The translations under genes were made by a program, and so were the position numbers. Positions 7,864 through 15,484 of a stretch of DNA of 44,238 nucleotides are shown one piece after another. Source of the DNA: Streptomyces olivaceoviridis. Its GTDB lineage: Bacteria > Actinomycetota > Actinomycetes > Streptomycetales > Streptomycetaceae. Position 1 is the stretch's first letter; each line of letters opens with the position of its first letter. The stretch lies in assembly GCF_014650115.1 (NCBI RefSeq), contig NZ_BMUI01000046.1, forward strand, positions 1 to 44,238, written 5' to 3'. The notes below the pieces were generated by a model. It saw only the letters and a list, made by a program, of their open reading frames with translations. It was not told where the DNA came from and did not search any database.

Positions 7864-9096
7864 TCAGTCCGCGTTCTCCCCGTCGATGCCCAGCCCCGGG
7901 AGCAGGTCGGGGATGAGCGGGGGGATCGTGATGTCCGGCTGGCCCGTGGGGGACTTGCCGGCGGACGGGGACGTGGTGTCGGACCCGGTCTTCGGCGGGT
8001 CGAGCAGACCGCCCGCGTCGCCGCCGAGGAGCCCGTCGCCGCTGCTGCCGGTGGCCGGGCCGCTCGGCGTGCCGGTGCCGGTGTGCTTGCCGGCGGACGG
8101 GGTGTTCCCGGCGCTGGGCGTGGTGGACCGGTGGCTGCCGGAGGATCCGGGCGACGCCGGGCCGGAGCCGCCAGGGTGTCCGCCGTCGCCCGGCTGGGCG
8201 GGTGGCTGCGGCAGCAGGGACTGGAGCGGGGCGACCTCTTCGTCTATGGCGTCGAAGACCGAGGACACCTGCTGTTTCACATCGCCCAGTTGCGTGGGCA
8301 GCTTGTCGCTGAGCGCGCTCCAGGCCTGGCGGTGGGACCGGGAGAACGTGGACAGCGCCTGGATGGGGCCGAGCGAGTCCGGGTCGGCCTGGTAGGCCGC
8401 GTGGAGCAGGCGGTGGCCCTCGGTGACGTCGCGCTGCATCCCGGACAGGGTGCGGCGGATCTCGCCGATGGACTCGTGGTCCAGATGGCCGCCCCGGCCG
8501 CGCTCCAGCAGGCGTCGGGCCTCGTTGAGGCGGGTGGAGGCCTGGTCGAGATAGGTCTGGCCGCGCTGGTCGTCGCCGTCGGTCAGGTAGTTGAGCTTGA
8601 AGTCCTCGATGCCGCGTTTCAGTCCGTACAGCGAGTCGCCGGGCAGGGCGTCGGAGCTGGCGGCGGCGACCCCGCCGAAGGCCCCGGCGGCCACGCCCAC
8701 GCTGAGCCCGCCGGCCGCCAGGCCCTTGGTCAGTCTCGTGCGCGGGCGGAGCTTGCCCAGCGGGCTCGCCCGGTGCGCGCCCTTGGCCCGGTGGGATCGC
8801 TGCTGCGGTACCGACGCGTCCGCCGCCCCGGTTCCCTCCTGGAGCATGGCCTCCATCGCGGCCACCAACTGGGCCCGCTGGACGACCTTGACCTCGGGGT
8901 CGAGCTGCGGTCTGGGCAGCGCGCCGAGACCCGCCGCCAGGGCCAGCAGCCCGCCCTGCTCGGTCCGTTCCTCGGTGGTCGGCGGTGCTCCCGCCTGGCC
9001 AACGGACTGCTCGGCCGCCGTGTCCCGGTCGGACTGCTCCTCCAGGGCCTGGGCGAAGGCGTTCGCCCGCCGGTGCGCCGATACGTTCGCGATCAC
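7864..9096 (-). CDS. rsbN: RsbN, transmembrane anti-sigma factor for BldN
   Basis: This is a single-pass membrane protein of 410 residues that sequesters the developmental sigma factor BldN until morphological differentiation. Residues 1-85 form the cytoplasmic sigma-binding part (ANVSAHRRANAFAQALEE, then DPEVKVVQRAQLVAAMEAML). A hydrophobic segment lies near 124-147 (LTKGLAAGGLSVGVAAGAF). The extracytoplasmic DUF5667-type region (near 148-300) is followed by a Pro/Gly/Ser/Thr-rich tail. I chose GTG 9096 because AGGAGG lies 8 nt before it; the earlier in-frame GTG at 9105 overlaps that site. The gene lies downstream of bldN, 235 bp away, with its own BldN-type promoter. Identity rests on sequence and on the bldN-rsbN arrangement known from Streptomyces. 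Confidence 0.92.
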   Translation of the reverse strand: MIANVSAHRRANAFAQALEEQSDRDTAAEQSVGQAGAPPTTEERTEQGGLLALAAGLGALPRPQLDPEVKVVQRAQLVAAMEAMLQEGTGAADASVPQQRSHRAKGAHRASPLGKLRPRTRLTKGLAAGGLSVGVAAGAFGGVAAASSDALPGDSLYGLKRGIEDFKLNYLTDGDDQRGQTYLDQASTRLNEARRLLERGRGGHLDHESIGEIRRTLSGMQRDVTEGHRLLHAAYQADPDSLGPIQALSTFSRSHRQAWSALSDKLPTQLGDVKQQVSSVFDAIDEEVAPLQSLLPQPPAQPGDGGHPGGSGPASPGSSGSHRSTTPSAGNTPSAGKHTGTGTPSGPATGSSGDGLLGGDAGGLLDPPKTGSDTTSPSAGKSPTGQPDITIPPLIPDLLPGLGIDGENAD

Positions 9097-9226
9097 TGGC
9101 GGCACCTCCTCTCGTCATGACGGTCGACTCCCCAGGGGGTCCTGAGGGTTGCACGCCCACGGCACTTCCACGCGATCGAGCGATCGGGGTCGGCCAGGAC
9201 GTGACCACAGGGAGCCTGTATCCCGC

Positions 9227-9255
9227 ACAACGACTGGCGCGGCACTTGGGTTACG
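9227..9255 (-). promoter_or_regulatory. BldN-dependent promoter of rsbN
   Basis: On the minus strand a CGTAAC box (9250-9255) and a CGTTGT box (9227-9232) are 17 bp apart. They match the BldN consensus as I know it (CGTAAC, about 16-17 bp, CGTTGA) in all but the last base. Transcription from here would give an rsbN leader of roughly 120 nt. This fits published knowledge that rsbN is a BldN target and places the anti-sigma factor in a negative feedback loop. Confidence 0.7.
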
Positions 9256-9331
9256 GACGGCGGATGACCGGATCGGAAAGGCAACAGACTTTCACCGTGG
9301 GTGAGTTGGTCGTCGCCCTGGGTCACGTGGT

Positions 9332-10111
9332 TCAGCGGGCGTCGTCCGGCAGCAGCCGGGCGAGGGTGCGTACGGCGCGGTACTGGAGGGTCTTGATGGC
9401 GCCCTCGTTCTTTCCCATGACCCGGGCGGTCTCGGCGACCGAGAGGCCTTGGAGGAAGCGGAGCGTCACGCACTCCTGCTGCTGGGGGTTGAGCCGCCGT
9501 ACGGCGTCGAGCAGGGCGGCGTTGGACAGGGACTCCAGGACGGAGTCCTCCGGGGAGCGTTCGACCTCGTTGGCGTCGAGCATCTCGCCGGTGGTGACCT
9601 CCAGCCGGAAGCGGCTGGACTTGAAGTGGTCGGCGACCAGGTTCCGGGCGATGGTGACCAGCCAGGCGCCGAAGTCACGGCCCTGCCAGGTGAAGGTGCC
9701 GATCCTGCGCAGTGCCCGCAGAAAGGTCTCACTGGTGAGGTCCTCGGCGGTCGCCCGGCCGCCGACGCGGTAGTAGATGTAGCGGTAGACGGTGTCGCTG
9801 TACTGGTCGTAGAGCCGCCCGAAGGCCTCGGCCTCCCCCGCCTGGGCGCGTTCGACCAGGTCCATCATCCGGGCGCTGTCGCTGTCGGCGGCCGGTCGGC
9901 GGGCGGTGGCCGCGCCGGTGGCCCGCCCCCGTCTGCCGACGGCGGCGCTGCCGTCGGCCAGTGCGTAGCACGGGCCGACGGGCGCGGCGGCGGCGAAGGC
10001 GGGGACGGCGTACGCGGTGGGGACGAAGCCGCGCAGCGACTCTTTGACCGTTGCGACTGTTGCGCGCAGCGTAGCCAGGCCCGAGGCGTCAACCCCGACG
10101 TGTGGGTACAC
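9332..10111 (-). CDS. bldN: ECF RNA polymerase sigma factor BldN, with N-terminal pro-extension
   Basis: This sigma factor is needed for aerial mycelium formation; it directs bldM, chaplin and rodlin genes in Streptomyces. It has 259 residues. The first 80 or so (GVDASGLATLRATVA..., with the Ala-rich AYAVPAFAAAAPVG) precede region 2 and correspond to the pro-sequence removed by proteolysis in S. coelicolor. Region 2 spans about 82-150 (FGRLYDQYSDTVYRYIYYR, AEDLTSETFLRALRR). Region 4 spans about 200-255 (LNPQQQECVTLRFLQGLS, then a helix-turn-helix to KTLQYRAVRTLARLL). The start is GTG 10109-10111. No TTA codon is present. The gene upstream on the same strand is a HAD phosphatase, and the 286-bp gap between them must hold the bldN promoter. 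Confidence 0.97.
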   Translation of the reverse strand: MYPHVGVDASGLATLRATVATVKESLRGFVPTAYAVPAFAAAAPVGPCYALADGSAAVGRRGRATGAATARRPAADSDSARMMDLVERAQAGEAEAFGRLYDQYSDTVYRYIYYRVGGRATAEDLTSETFLRALRRIGTFTWQGRDFGAWLVTIARNLVADHFKSSRFRLEVTTGEMLDANEVERSPEDSVLESLSNAALLDAVRRLNPQQQECVTLRFLQGLSVAETARVMGKNEGAIKTLQYRAVRTLARLLPDDAR

Positions 10112-10397
10112 GGGACTCCCAGAGGCAGAGCTTCCATCACGTGCAGTGCGGGACCTTTCACCCGTCGTAGCGACGGAGGGGTACCGGTTTGCGTCTGAGG
10201 AGAATAACGCTTCGTGCAGGGCCTGCTACACCGAGTTGCTCAAATCATCGATTGCGTCGCATCTGTAACCGTTTGATGGTGCGTCAAGTTTCGCAGGATG
10301 ATCGCTTGTTGACCGGAAAGAGACCGGTTTCGGTGAGGAGCAGCGCGTGTTGAAATGGCCGCGGCATAATTCGTGCGCGCGGGACCCGTCGTGGCGG

Positions 10398-11318
10398 TTA
10401 TCGGCGCCGTCGGCTCAGGGCGATCGCCGCCGCCGTGCCACCGGCCACCGCGCCGACCCCGGCCGCCGCCGGGATGCCGACCTTCGCCGCCTTGCGGCCG
10501 GTGCGGTAGTCGCGCAGGCGCCAGTCCTTCTCGCGGGCGTGCCTGCGCAGCTTGGCGTCCGGGTTGATGGCGTAGGGATGGCCGACCAGGGACAGCATCG
10601 GGATGTCGTTGTGGCTGTCGCTGTAGGCCGCGCAGCGGGACAGGTCCAGTCCCTCCGCGGCGGCGAGCGCGCGGACCGCCTCGGCCTTGGCCGGTCCGTG
10701 CAGCGGCTCGCCGACCAGCTTGCCGGTGTAGACGCCGTCGACCGACTCGGCCACCGTGCCGAGGGCGCCCGTGAGGCCGAGGCGGCGGGCGATCACCTGG
10801 GCGATCTCCACCGGGGCCGCGGTCACGAGCCACACCTTCTGGCCGGCGTCCAGGTGGGCCTGGGCCAGGGCGCGGGTGCCGGGCCAGATGCGGTCGGCCA
10901 TGTACTCGTCGTAGATCTCCTCGCCGATCGACTCCAGTTCGGCGACCCGGTGGCCCTTGACGATCGACAGCGCCGAGTCGCGGGCGTCCTGCATGTGCTC
11001 GGGGTCCTCGACGCCGGCCAGCCGGAACCAGGCCTGCTGCCAGGCGAACTTGGCCAGGTCGCGGGTCTCGAAGAACTTCCGCTTGTACAGCCCCCGGCCG
11101 AAGTGGAACAGCGCGGCGCCCTGCATCACCGTGTTGTCGAGGTCGAAGAAGGCGGCGGCCCGGTCGTCGCCGATCACCGGGAACTGAGGTTCCTCCGGCG
11201 TGGCACGCGGGGCTTCCTGCGAGGACTTGCGGGCGGCCTCCGCCGAGGCCTCGCCTGCCAACACGCTCCGCGCCGTGGCGGAGCGCCTACGGGGAGTGAG
11301 CCATCCGAGAGCGGCCAT
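10398..11318 (-). CDS. HAD-IB family (SerB-like) phosphatase with C-terminal membrane helix
   Basis: A 306-residue HAD hydrolase of the IB (phosphoserine phosphatase-like) subfamily. Motif I is AAFFDLDNTVMQG (near residues 55-67), motif II lies in VWLVTAAPVEIAQ, and the motif III/IV acids are in GRAAY-type AAYSDSHNDIPML (near 234-246). A helical cap occurs between motifs I and II. The N-terminal 50 residues are polar and probably disordered. A short hydrophobic stretch at the end (AAAGVGAVAGGTAAAIAL followed by SRRRR) could be a tail anchor. Relatives next to bldN in other Streptomyces have the same build. The substrate is unknown. The start is ATG 11318; the ribosome-binding site is weak. 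Confidence 0.85.
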   Translation of the reverse strand: MAALGWLTPRRRSATARSVLAGEASAEAARKSSQEAPRATPEEPQFPVIGDDRAAAFFDLDNTVMQGAALFHFGRGLYKRKFFETRDLAKFAWQQAWFRLAGVEDPEHMQDARDSALSIVKGHRVAELESIGEEIYDEYMADRIWPGTRALAQAHLDAGQKVWLVTAAPVEIAQVIARRLGLTGALGTVAESVDGVYTGKLVGEPLHGPAKAEAVRALAAAEGLDLSRCAAYSDSHNDIPMLSLVGHPYAINPDAKLRRHAREKDWRLRDYRTGRKAAKVGIPAAAGVGAVAGGTAAAIALSRRRR

Positions 11319-11444
11319 GTCGTGAGCATAGCCAGTCCGCCCGGTGGTTCCGGCGACCGGAGGTTGGGAGGTCGTGAACTCTGTGCGGCCGGGTCGTTAA
11401 GGGAGCGATCCGGAACGGGCGCCGAGCGCGCGAGAATGGCCCGT

Positions 11445-11717
11445 ATGAGCCCCCTCTTCCGACGCAAGGCCGAGCCACGCGCGCGGCTGGTCACCCTCAT
11501 CCGCAAGCCGGGCTGCCATCTGTGCGACGACGCGCAGGTGGTGGTCGAGAAGGTGTGCGGCGACCTCGGCGTGCCGTGGGAGCCGAAGGACATCACCGAG
11601 GACCGGGAGCTGCACGACCGCTACTGGGAGCAGATCCCGGTCGTACTGGTCGACGGTGAACAGCACACCTTCTGGCGCGTGAACGAGGAGCGTCTGCGCC
11701 GGGCACTGACCGACTAG
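11445..11717 (+). CDS. Glutaredoxin-family (DUF836) thioredoxin-fold protein
   Basis: This is a 90-residue thioredoxin-fold protein with the redox motif CHLC (in LIRKPGCHLCDDAQ, near residues 20-33). The cis-proline loop is IPVVLVDGEQH, before the last strand and helix. It lacks the longer active site of true glutaredoxins and fits the DUF836 group, probably a disulfide reductase or redox-sensing partner. Streptomyces lack glutathione, so mycothiol or thioredoxin reductase would be the electron source. ATG 11445 is preferred over ATG 11436 because the GAGA ribosome-binding site then sits about 9 nt away. It lies just upstream of rex, a fitting redox neighbourhood, and is divergent from the HAD gene. 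Confidence 0.85.
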   Translation: MSPLFRRKAEPRARLVTLIRKPGCHLCDDAQVVVEKVCGDLGVPWEPKDITEDRELHDRYWEQIPVVLVDGEQHTFWRVNEERLRRALTD

Positions 11718-11915
11718 CTGACCGACTAGTCCAAACCGGCCCGAAAGTCGCTTAGGATCGACGGCGGTTTGGTCTCGGGGGCGGGATTCGTGAGGAGTGT
11801 GTGCGGTTTTGCCCCCAGTAACGAAGGAGCACCGGTGCGTATGCGCCGGTTCCCGGCCAGGGCGCAAAAGTTGCGTGACCCCGGTCACTTCTGCCGGGCA
11901 AATCGGACACCATCT

Positions 11916-11933
11916 TTGTGCACGCGTTCACAA
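11916..11933 (+). promoter_or_regulatory. Rex operator (ROP) in front of rex-hem
   Basis: TTGTGCACGCGTTCACAA is a near-perfect 18-bp match to the actinobacterial Rex operator (TTGTGAA...TTCACAA form), 76 bp before the rex GTG. Rex binds such sites when the NADH/NAD+ ratio is low and leaves when NADH rises. The operon for Rex and heme synthesis should therefore be switched on under oxygen limitation, with autoregulation. The rest of the 292-bp gap from 11718 holds only the leader. Confidence 0.9.
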
Positions 11934-12009
11934 AGACATAGCCTGCTGTCGACGGGGCGGTCTGGGGACGTATGACCGCCTACAGCCCCGCTCTACCCGC
12001 AGGAGCACC

Positions 12010-12786
12010 GTGGCAACTGGCCGAACACACCGACCGGCGACCCGTAGCCGAGGGATTCCCGAGGCCACCGTCGCCCGGCTTCCGCTGTACCTCCGAGCCC
12101 TCACCGCACTGTCGGAGCGCTCGGTCCCCACGGTCTCCTCCGAGGAGCTGGCCGCGGCGGCGGGGGTCAACTCCGCCAAGCTGCGCAAGGACTTCTCGTA
12201 CCTGGGCTCCTACGGAACGCGCGGTGTCGGCTACGACGTGGAGTATCTCGTCTACCAGATCTCCCGCGAACTCGGCCTCACCCAGGACTGGCCGGTCGTG
12301 ATCGTCGGTATCGGCAACCTCGGCGCCGCCCTCGCCAACTACGGCGGTTTCGCCTCCCGTGGCTTCCGGGTCGCCGCCCTGATCGACGCCGACCCGGCGA
12401 TGGCCGGCAAGCCGGTCGCGGGCATCCCCGTGCAGCACACCGACGACCTTGAGAAGATCATCGAGGACAACGGCGTGTCCATCGGTGTGATCGCCACCCC
12501 GGCCGGCGCAGCCCAGCAGGTCTGCGACCGGCTCGTGGCCGCCGGCGTGACCTCCATCCTGAACTTCGCGCCGACCGTGCTGTCCGTCCCGGACGGCGTC
12601 GACGTGCGCAAGGTCGACCTCTCGATCGAACTCCAGATCCTCGCCTTCCACGAGCAGCGCAAGGCCGGTGAGGAGACCGCCGCGGGCGACGGCGCGCTGC
12701 CCACCGCCGCTCCCCGGGGCGCGACCGCCGACGACTCCGCCGACCAGGGGCCCGACGGGGACGTCCCCGCCGTGATGCCGGCATGA
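12010..12786 (+). CDS. rex: Redox-sensing transcriptional repressor Rex
   Basis: This 258-residue homodimeric repressor senses NADH/NAD+. The N-terminal winged helix (about residues 15-85) contains TVSSEELAAAAGVNSAKLRKDFSYLG, the recognition part conserved in Rex. The Rossmann domain follows, with VVIVGIGNLGAAL (near 97-108) as dinucleotide-binding loop and ALIDADP after beta-2. A domain-swapped C-terminal helix ends near LQILAFHEQR, and the last 40 residues are an acidic, low-complexity tail. The start is GTG 12010 with AGGAG 6 nt upstream. Its stop overlaps the hemA start (ATGA), so Rex and heme genes are translated together under the operator at 11916. Confidence 0.97.
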   Translation: MATGRTHRPATRSRGIPEATVARLPLYLRALTALSERSVPTVSSEELAAAAGVNSAKLRKDFSYLGSYGTRGVGYDVEYLVYQISRELGLTQDWPVVIVGIGNLGAALANYGGFASRGFRVAALIDADPAMAGKPVAGIPVQHTDDLEKIIEDNGVSIGVIATPAGAAQQVCDRLVAAGVTSILNFAPTVLSVPDGVDVRKVDLSIELQILAFHEQRKAGEETAAGDGALPTAAPRGATADDSADQGPDGDVPAVMPA

Positions 12787-14516
12787 GCCTCCTCGTCGTC
12801 GGACTGAGCCACCGCAGTGCCCCGGTCAGCGTGCTGGAGCGGGCCGCGCTGAGCGCGGACGCCCAGGTCAAGCTGCTCCAGGACACGGTCTCCGCCGAGC
12901 CCGCCGGCGAGGCCGCGGTGCTCGCCACCTGCAACCGCATCGAGCTGTACGCCGACGTGGACAAGTTCCACGCCGGTGTCGCCGAGCTGTCCACGCTGCT
13001 CGCCCAGCACAGCGGGGTCGGCCTGGAGGAACTCACCCCGTACCTCTACGTGCACTACGAGGACCGGGCCGTCCACCACCTGTTCTCGGTGGCCTGCGGG
13101 CTCGACTCGATGGTCGTCGGCGAGGGGCAGATCCTCGGTCAGATCAAGGACTCGCTGGCCCGCGCCCAGGAGCTGCACACCGCCGGCAAGCTGCTGAACG
13201 ACCTGTTCCAGCAGGCCCTGCGGGTCGGCAAGCGCGCCCACTCCGAGACCGGCATCGACCGCGCCGGCCAGTCCCTGGTCACCTTCGGCCTGGAGCAGCT
13301 GGCCGTCGGGACGCCCGTCCCCGAGTGGGCCGCGGGCAAGAAGGCGCTGATCATCGGCGCCGGGTCGATGTCGTCCCTGGCCGCCGCGACGCTCGCGCGC
13401 GCCGGGGTCGCCGAGGTCGTCGTCGCCAACCGCACCTTCGAGCGTGCCGAGCGGCTCGCCGAGATCCTCACCGGGTCCGACGAGAACGAGGTGACCGCCC
13501 GCGCGGTGCGCATGGACGCGGTGGCCGCCGAGCTGACACGTGCCGACGTCGTCGTCTCCTGTACCGGGGCGACGGGCCTGGTGCTCACGGCGGAGGCGGT
13601 CGCGCACGCGGTCGAGGGCCGTACCGGCGCCCCCGTCGCCGACACCGGTGCCACGGCCGCGCAGCCGGAGGCCGTGCGGCCCGAGGCCCCCGTGCGGTCC
13701 ACCGGTACGGGCGCCGACGAGAACTGCCCGCTGGACCTGGCCGCCGTACAGCCCGGCTTCTCCGTGATGGGCGAGGCCGCCGTGGCCGGCATGGACGCGG
13801 CCACCCTGGAGCAGCACGCGGCCTGGGTCGGTGGGGGTACCTCCCGCATCGAGCGAAGCCGAGAGCGCGGGGGAGGCACCATCGACCGCCGGGAGCGCCG
13901 GACGCCCGAGGCGGACGCCGAGCTGATCACCGCGCTCGCCGCGACCGCCGCCACCGTCGGCCGGATCCCCGAACGGCGCAGGCCCGAGCCGGTCGCCGAG
14001 CGGCCCGCGCCCCTCTTCTTCCTGCTCGACCTGGCCATGCCCCGCGACATCGACGCGGCCGCGCACCGGCTGGCCGGGGTCCGCCTGGTCGACATCGAGT
14101 CGCTGGCGGAAGCCTCCGCCGACGCGCCGATGGCGGCCGACGTGGACCAGGTCCGGCGTATCGTCTCCGACGAGGTCGCGGCCTTCGGCGCGGCACAGCG
14201 GGCGGCGCACATCACGCCCACCGTCGTCGCGCTGCGCACCATGGCCGCCGACGTCGTCGCCGGTGAGATCGCCCGCCTCGACGGCCGTCTGCCCGACCTG
14301 GACGAACGCCAGCGCGGCGAGATCCGCCAGGCCGTGCACCGGGTCGTCGACAAGCTGCTGCACGCGCCGACCGTACGGGTCAAGCAGCTCGCGGCCGAGC
14401 CCGGCGGCGCCGGGTACGCCGACGCGCTGCGCACCCTGTTCGACCTCGATCCCGAGACGGTGGCCGCCGTCTCCCGGGCCGGGGACAGCACAGACACGAA
14501 GGACCGACCGGCATGA
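12783..14516 (+). CDS. hemA: Glutamyl-tRNA reductase
   Basis: This enzyme reduces glutamyl-tRNA(Glu) to glutamate-1-semialdehyde, the first step of C5 heme synthesis. It has 577 residues, against 420-460 in most bacteria. The catalytic Cys50 lies in VLATCNRIELYADVD. GLDSMVVGEGQILGQIKD and the NADPH Rossmann loop ALIIGAGSMSSLAAATLARAG are conserved, and the C-terminal dimerisation helices are present. The extra length is an insertion of about 110 residues (around 280-390) in the NADPH domain, rich in Pro, Ala and Glu; a stem-loop repeat at 13830-13880 lies in it in frame. The gene overlaps rex by 4 bp and hemC by 4 bp. Confidence 0.96.
   Translation: MSLLVVGLSHRSAPVSVLERAALSADAQVKLLQDTVSAEPAGEAAVLATCNRIELYADVDKFHAGVAELSTLLAQHSGVGLEELTPYLYVHYEDRAVHHLFSVACGLDSMVVGEGQILGQIKDSLARAQELHTAGKLLNDLFQQALRVGKRAHSETGIDRAGQSLVTFGLEQLAVGTPVPEWAAGKKALIIGAGSMSSLAAATLARAGVAEVVVANRTFERAERLAEILTGSDENEVTARAVRMDAVAAELTRADVVVSCTGATGLVLTAEAVAHAVEGRTGAPVADTGATAAQPEAVRPEAPVRSTGTGADENCPLDLAAVQPGFSVMGEAAVAGMDAATLEQHAAWVGGGTSRIERSRERGGGTIDRRERRTPEADAELITALAATAATVGRIPERRRPEPVAERPAPLFFLLDLAMPRDIDAAAHRLAGVRLVDIESLAEASADAPMAADVDQVRRIVSDEVAAFGAAQRAAHITPTVVALRTMAADVVAGEIARLDGRLPDLDERQRGEIRQAVHRVVDKLLHAPTVRVKQLAAEPGGAGYADALRTLFDLDPETVAAVSRAGDSTDTKDRPA
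13830..13880 (+). repeat. Palindromic Streptomyces-type repeat inside hemA
   Basis: GGTG and CACC form the outer ends (13830-13833 and 13877-13880). CCTCCCGC at 13840-13847 can pair with the bulged GCGGGGGAGG at 13867-13876, leaving a GAGCGAAGCCGAGAGC middle. I know very similar stem-loop units as dispersed intergenic repeats in Streptomyces genomes. Here one is translated in frame as roughly GGGTSRIERSRERGGGT, within the non-conserved insertion of HemA. Only one copy is seen in this window. Confidence 0.6.
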
Positions 14517-15484
14517 CTGAGAAGGCGTTGCGGCTGGGGACCAGGCGGAGCAAACTCGCCATGGCCCAGTCAGGGCAGGTGGCGCAGGCCGTCCGCCAGG
14601 TGACCGGGCGGCCCGTCGAGCTGGTCGAGATCACCACCTACGGCGATGTCTCCCGCGAGGCGCTCGCGCAGATCGGCGGCACCGGCGTGTTCGTCACGGC
14701 GCTGCGCGACGCGCTGCTGAGGGGCGAGGTCGACTTCGCGGTCCACTCGCTCAAGGACCTGCCGACCACGCAGCCCGAGGAGCTGGTCCTGGCCGCCGTA
14801 CCGGTGCGCGAGGACCCGCGGGACGTGATCGTCGCGCGTGACGCGCTGAAGTTCACGGACCTGCCGCGGGGCGCGCGCATCGGCACCGGTTCGCCGCGCC
14901 GCATGGCGCAGCTGAACGCGTACGCCCGGACCCACGGCCTGGACATCGAGACCGTCCCGATCCGCGGCAACGTCGACACGCGGATCGGATACGTCCACGC
15001 CGGCGAGCTGGACGCGGTCGTGCTGGCCGCCGCCGGACTGAACCGGATCGGCCGGATCGACGAAGTGACCGACTTCCTGTCGGTCGACACCGTTTTGCCC
15101 GCCCCCGGCCAGGGGGCCCTGGCGATCGAGTGCAGGGCGGGGAACACCGCCCGAGACGCCGCACTCGTCGCCGCGCTCGGCGAGCTCGACGACCCGTTCA
15201 CCCGGGCCGCCGTCACCGCCGAGCGGTCACTGCTCGCCGCCCTGGAGGCCGGTTGCAGCGCACCTGTGGGCGCGCTGGCCGACCTTCTGGCCGACGGGCA
15301 GACTGTCAAGGAAATGCGCCTGCGCGGCGTCGTCGGTACGACCGACGGCACCCGCACGGTGCAGCTGTCCACCACCGGTCCCGTGCCCCAGACGCACGAC
15401 CGGGCGACGGCACTCGGTCGCGAACTCGCCACCGAGATGCTCGCCCAGGGCGCGGCCGGTCTGATGGGGGAGCGAGCACATTGA
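14513..15484 (+). CDS. hemC: Hydroxymethylbilane synthase (porphobilinogen deaminase)
   Basis: This enzyme joins four porphobilinogen molecules into hydroxymethylbilane, using a covalently bound dipyrromethane cofactor. It has 323 residues, a normal length. Conserved parts include RLGTRRSKLAMAQSGQVAQA at the start, VHSLKDLPT (the catalytic Asp region), GTGSPRRMAQL and RGNVDTRIG (substrate-binding Arg residues), and LPAPGQGALAIE. The cofactor-carrying Cys is in LEAGCSAPVGA, near residue 250. ATG 14513 overlaps the hemA stop by 4 bp, and its own stop overlaps the TTG of hemD by 4 bp. Confidence 0.97.
   Translation: MTEKALRLGTRRSKLAMAQSGQVAQAVRQVTGRPVELVEITTYGDVSREALAQIGGTGVFVTALRDALLRGEVDFAVHSLKDLPTTQPEELVLAAVPVREDPRDVIVARDALKFTDLPRGARIGTGSPRRMAQLNAYARTHGLDIETVPIRGNVDTRIGYVHAGELDAVVLAAAGLNRIGRIDEVTDFLSVDTVLPAPGQGALAIECRAGNTARDAALVAALGELDDPFTRAAVTAERSLLAALEAGCSAPVGALADLLADGQTVKEMRLRGVVGTTDGTRTVQLSTTGPVPQTHDRATALGRELATEMLAQGAAGLMGERAH

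Noticed and set aside
10205..10217. Partial match to a BldD-binding palindrome upstream of bldN.
   Set aside because: bldN is a known BldD target, but this site differs from the consensus at two positions, one of them in the core, so it cannot be claimed by eye.
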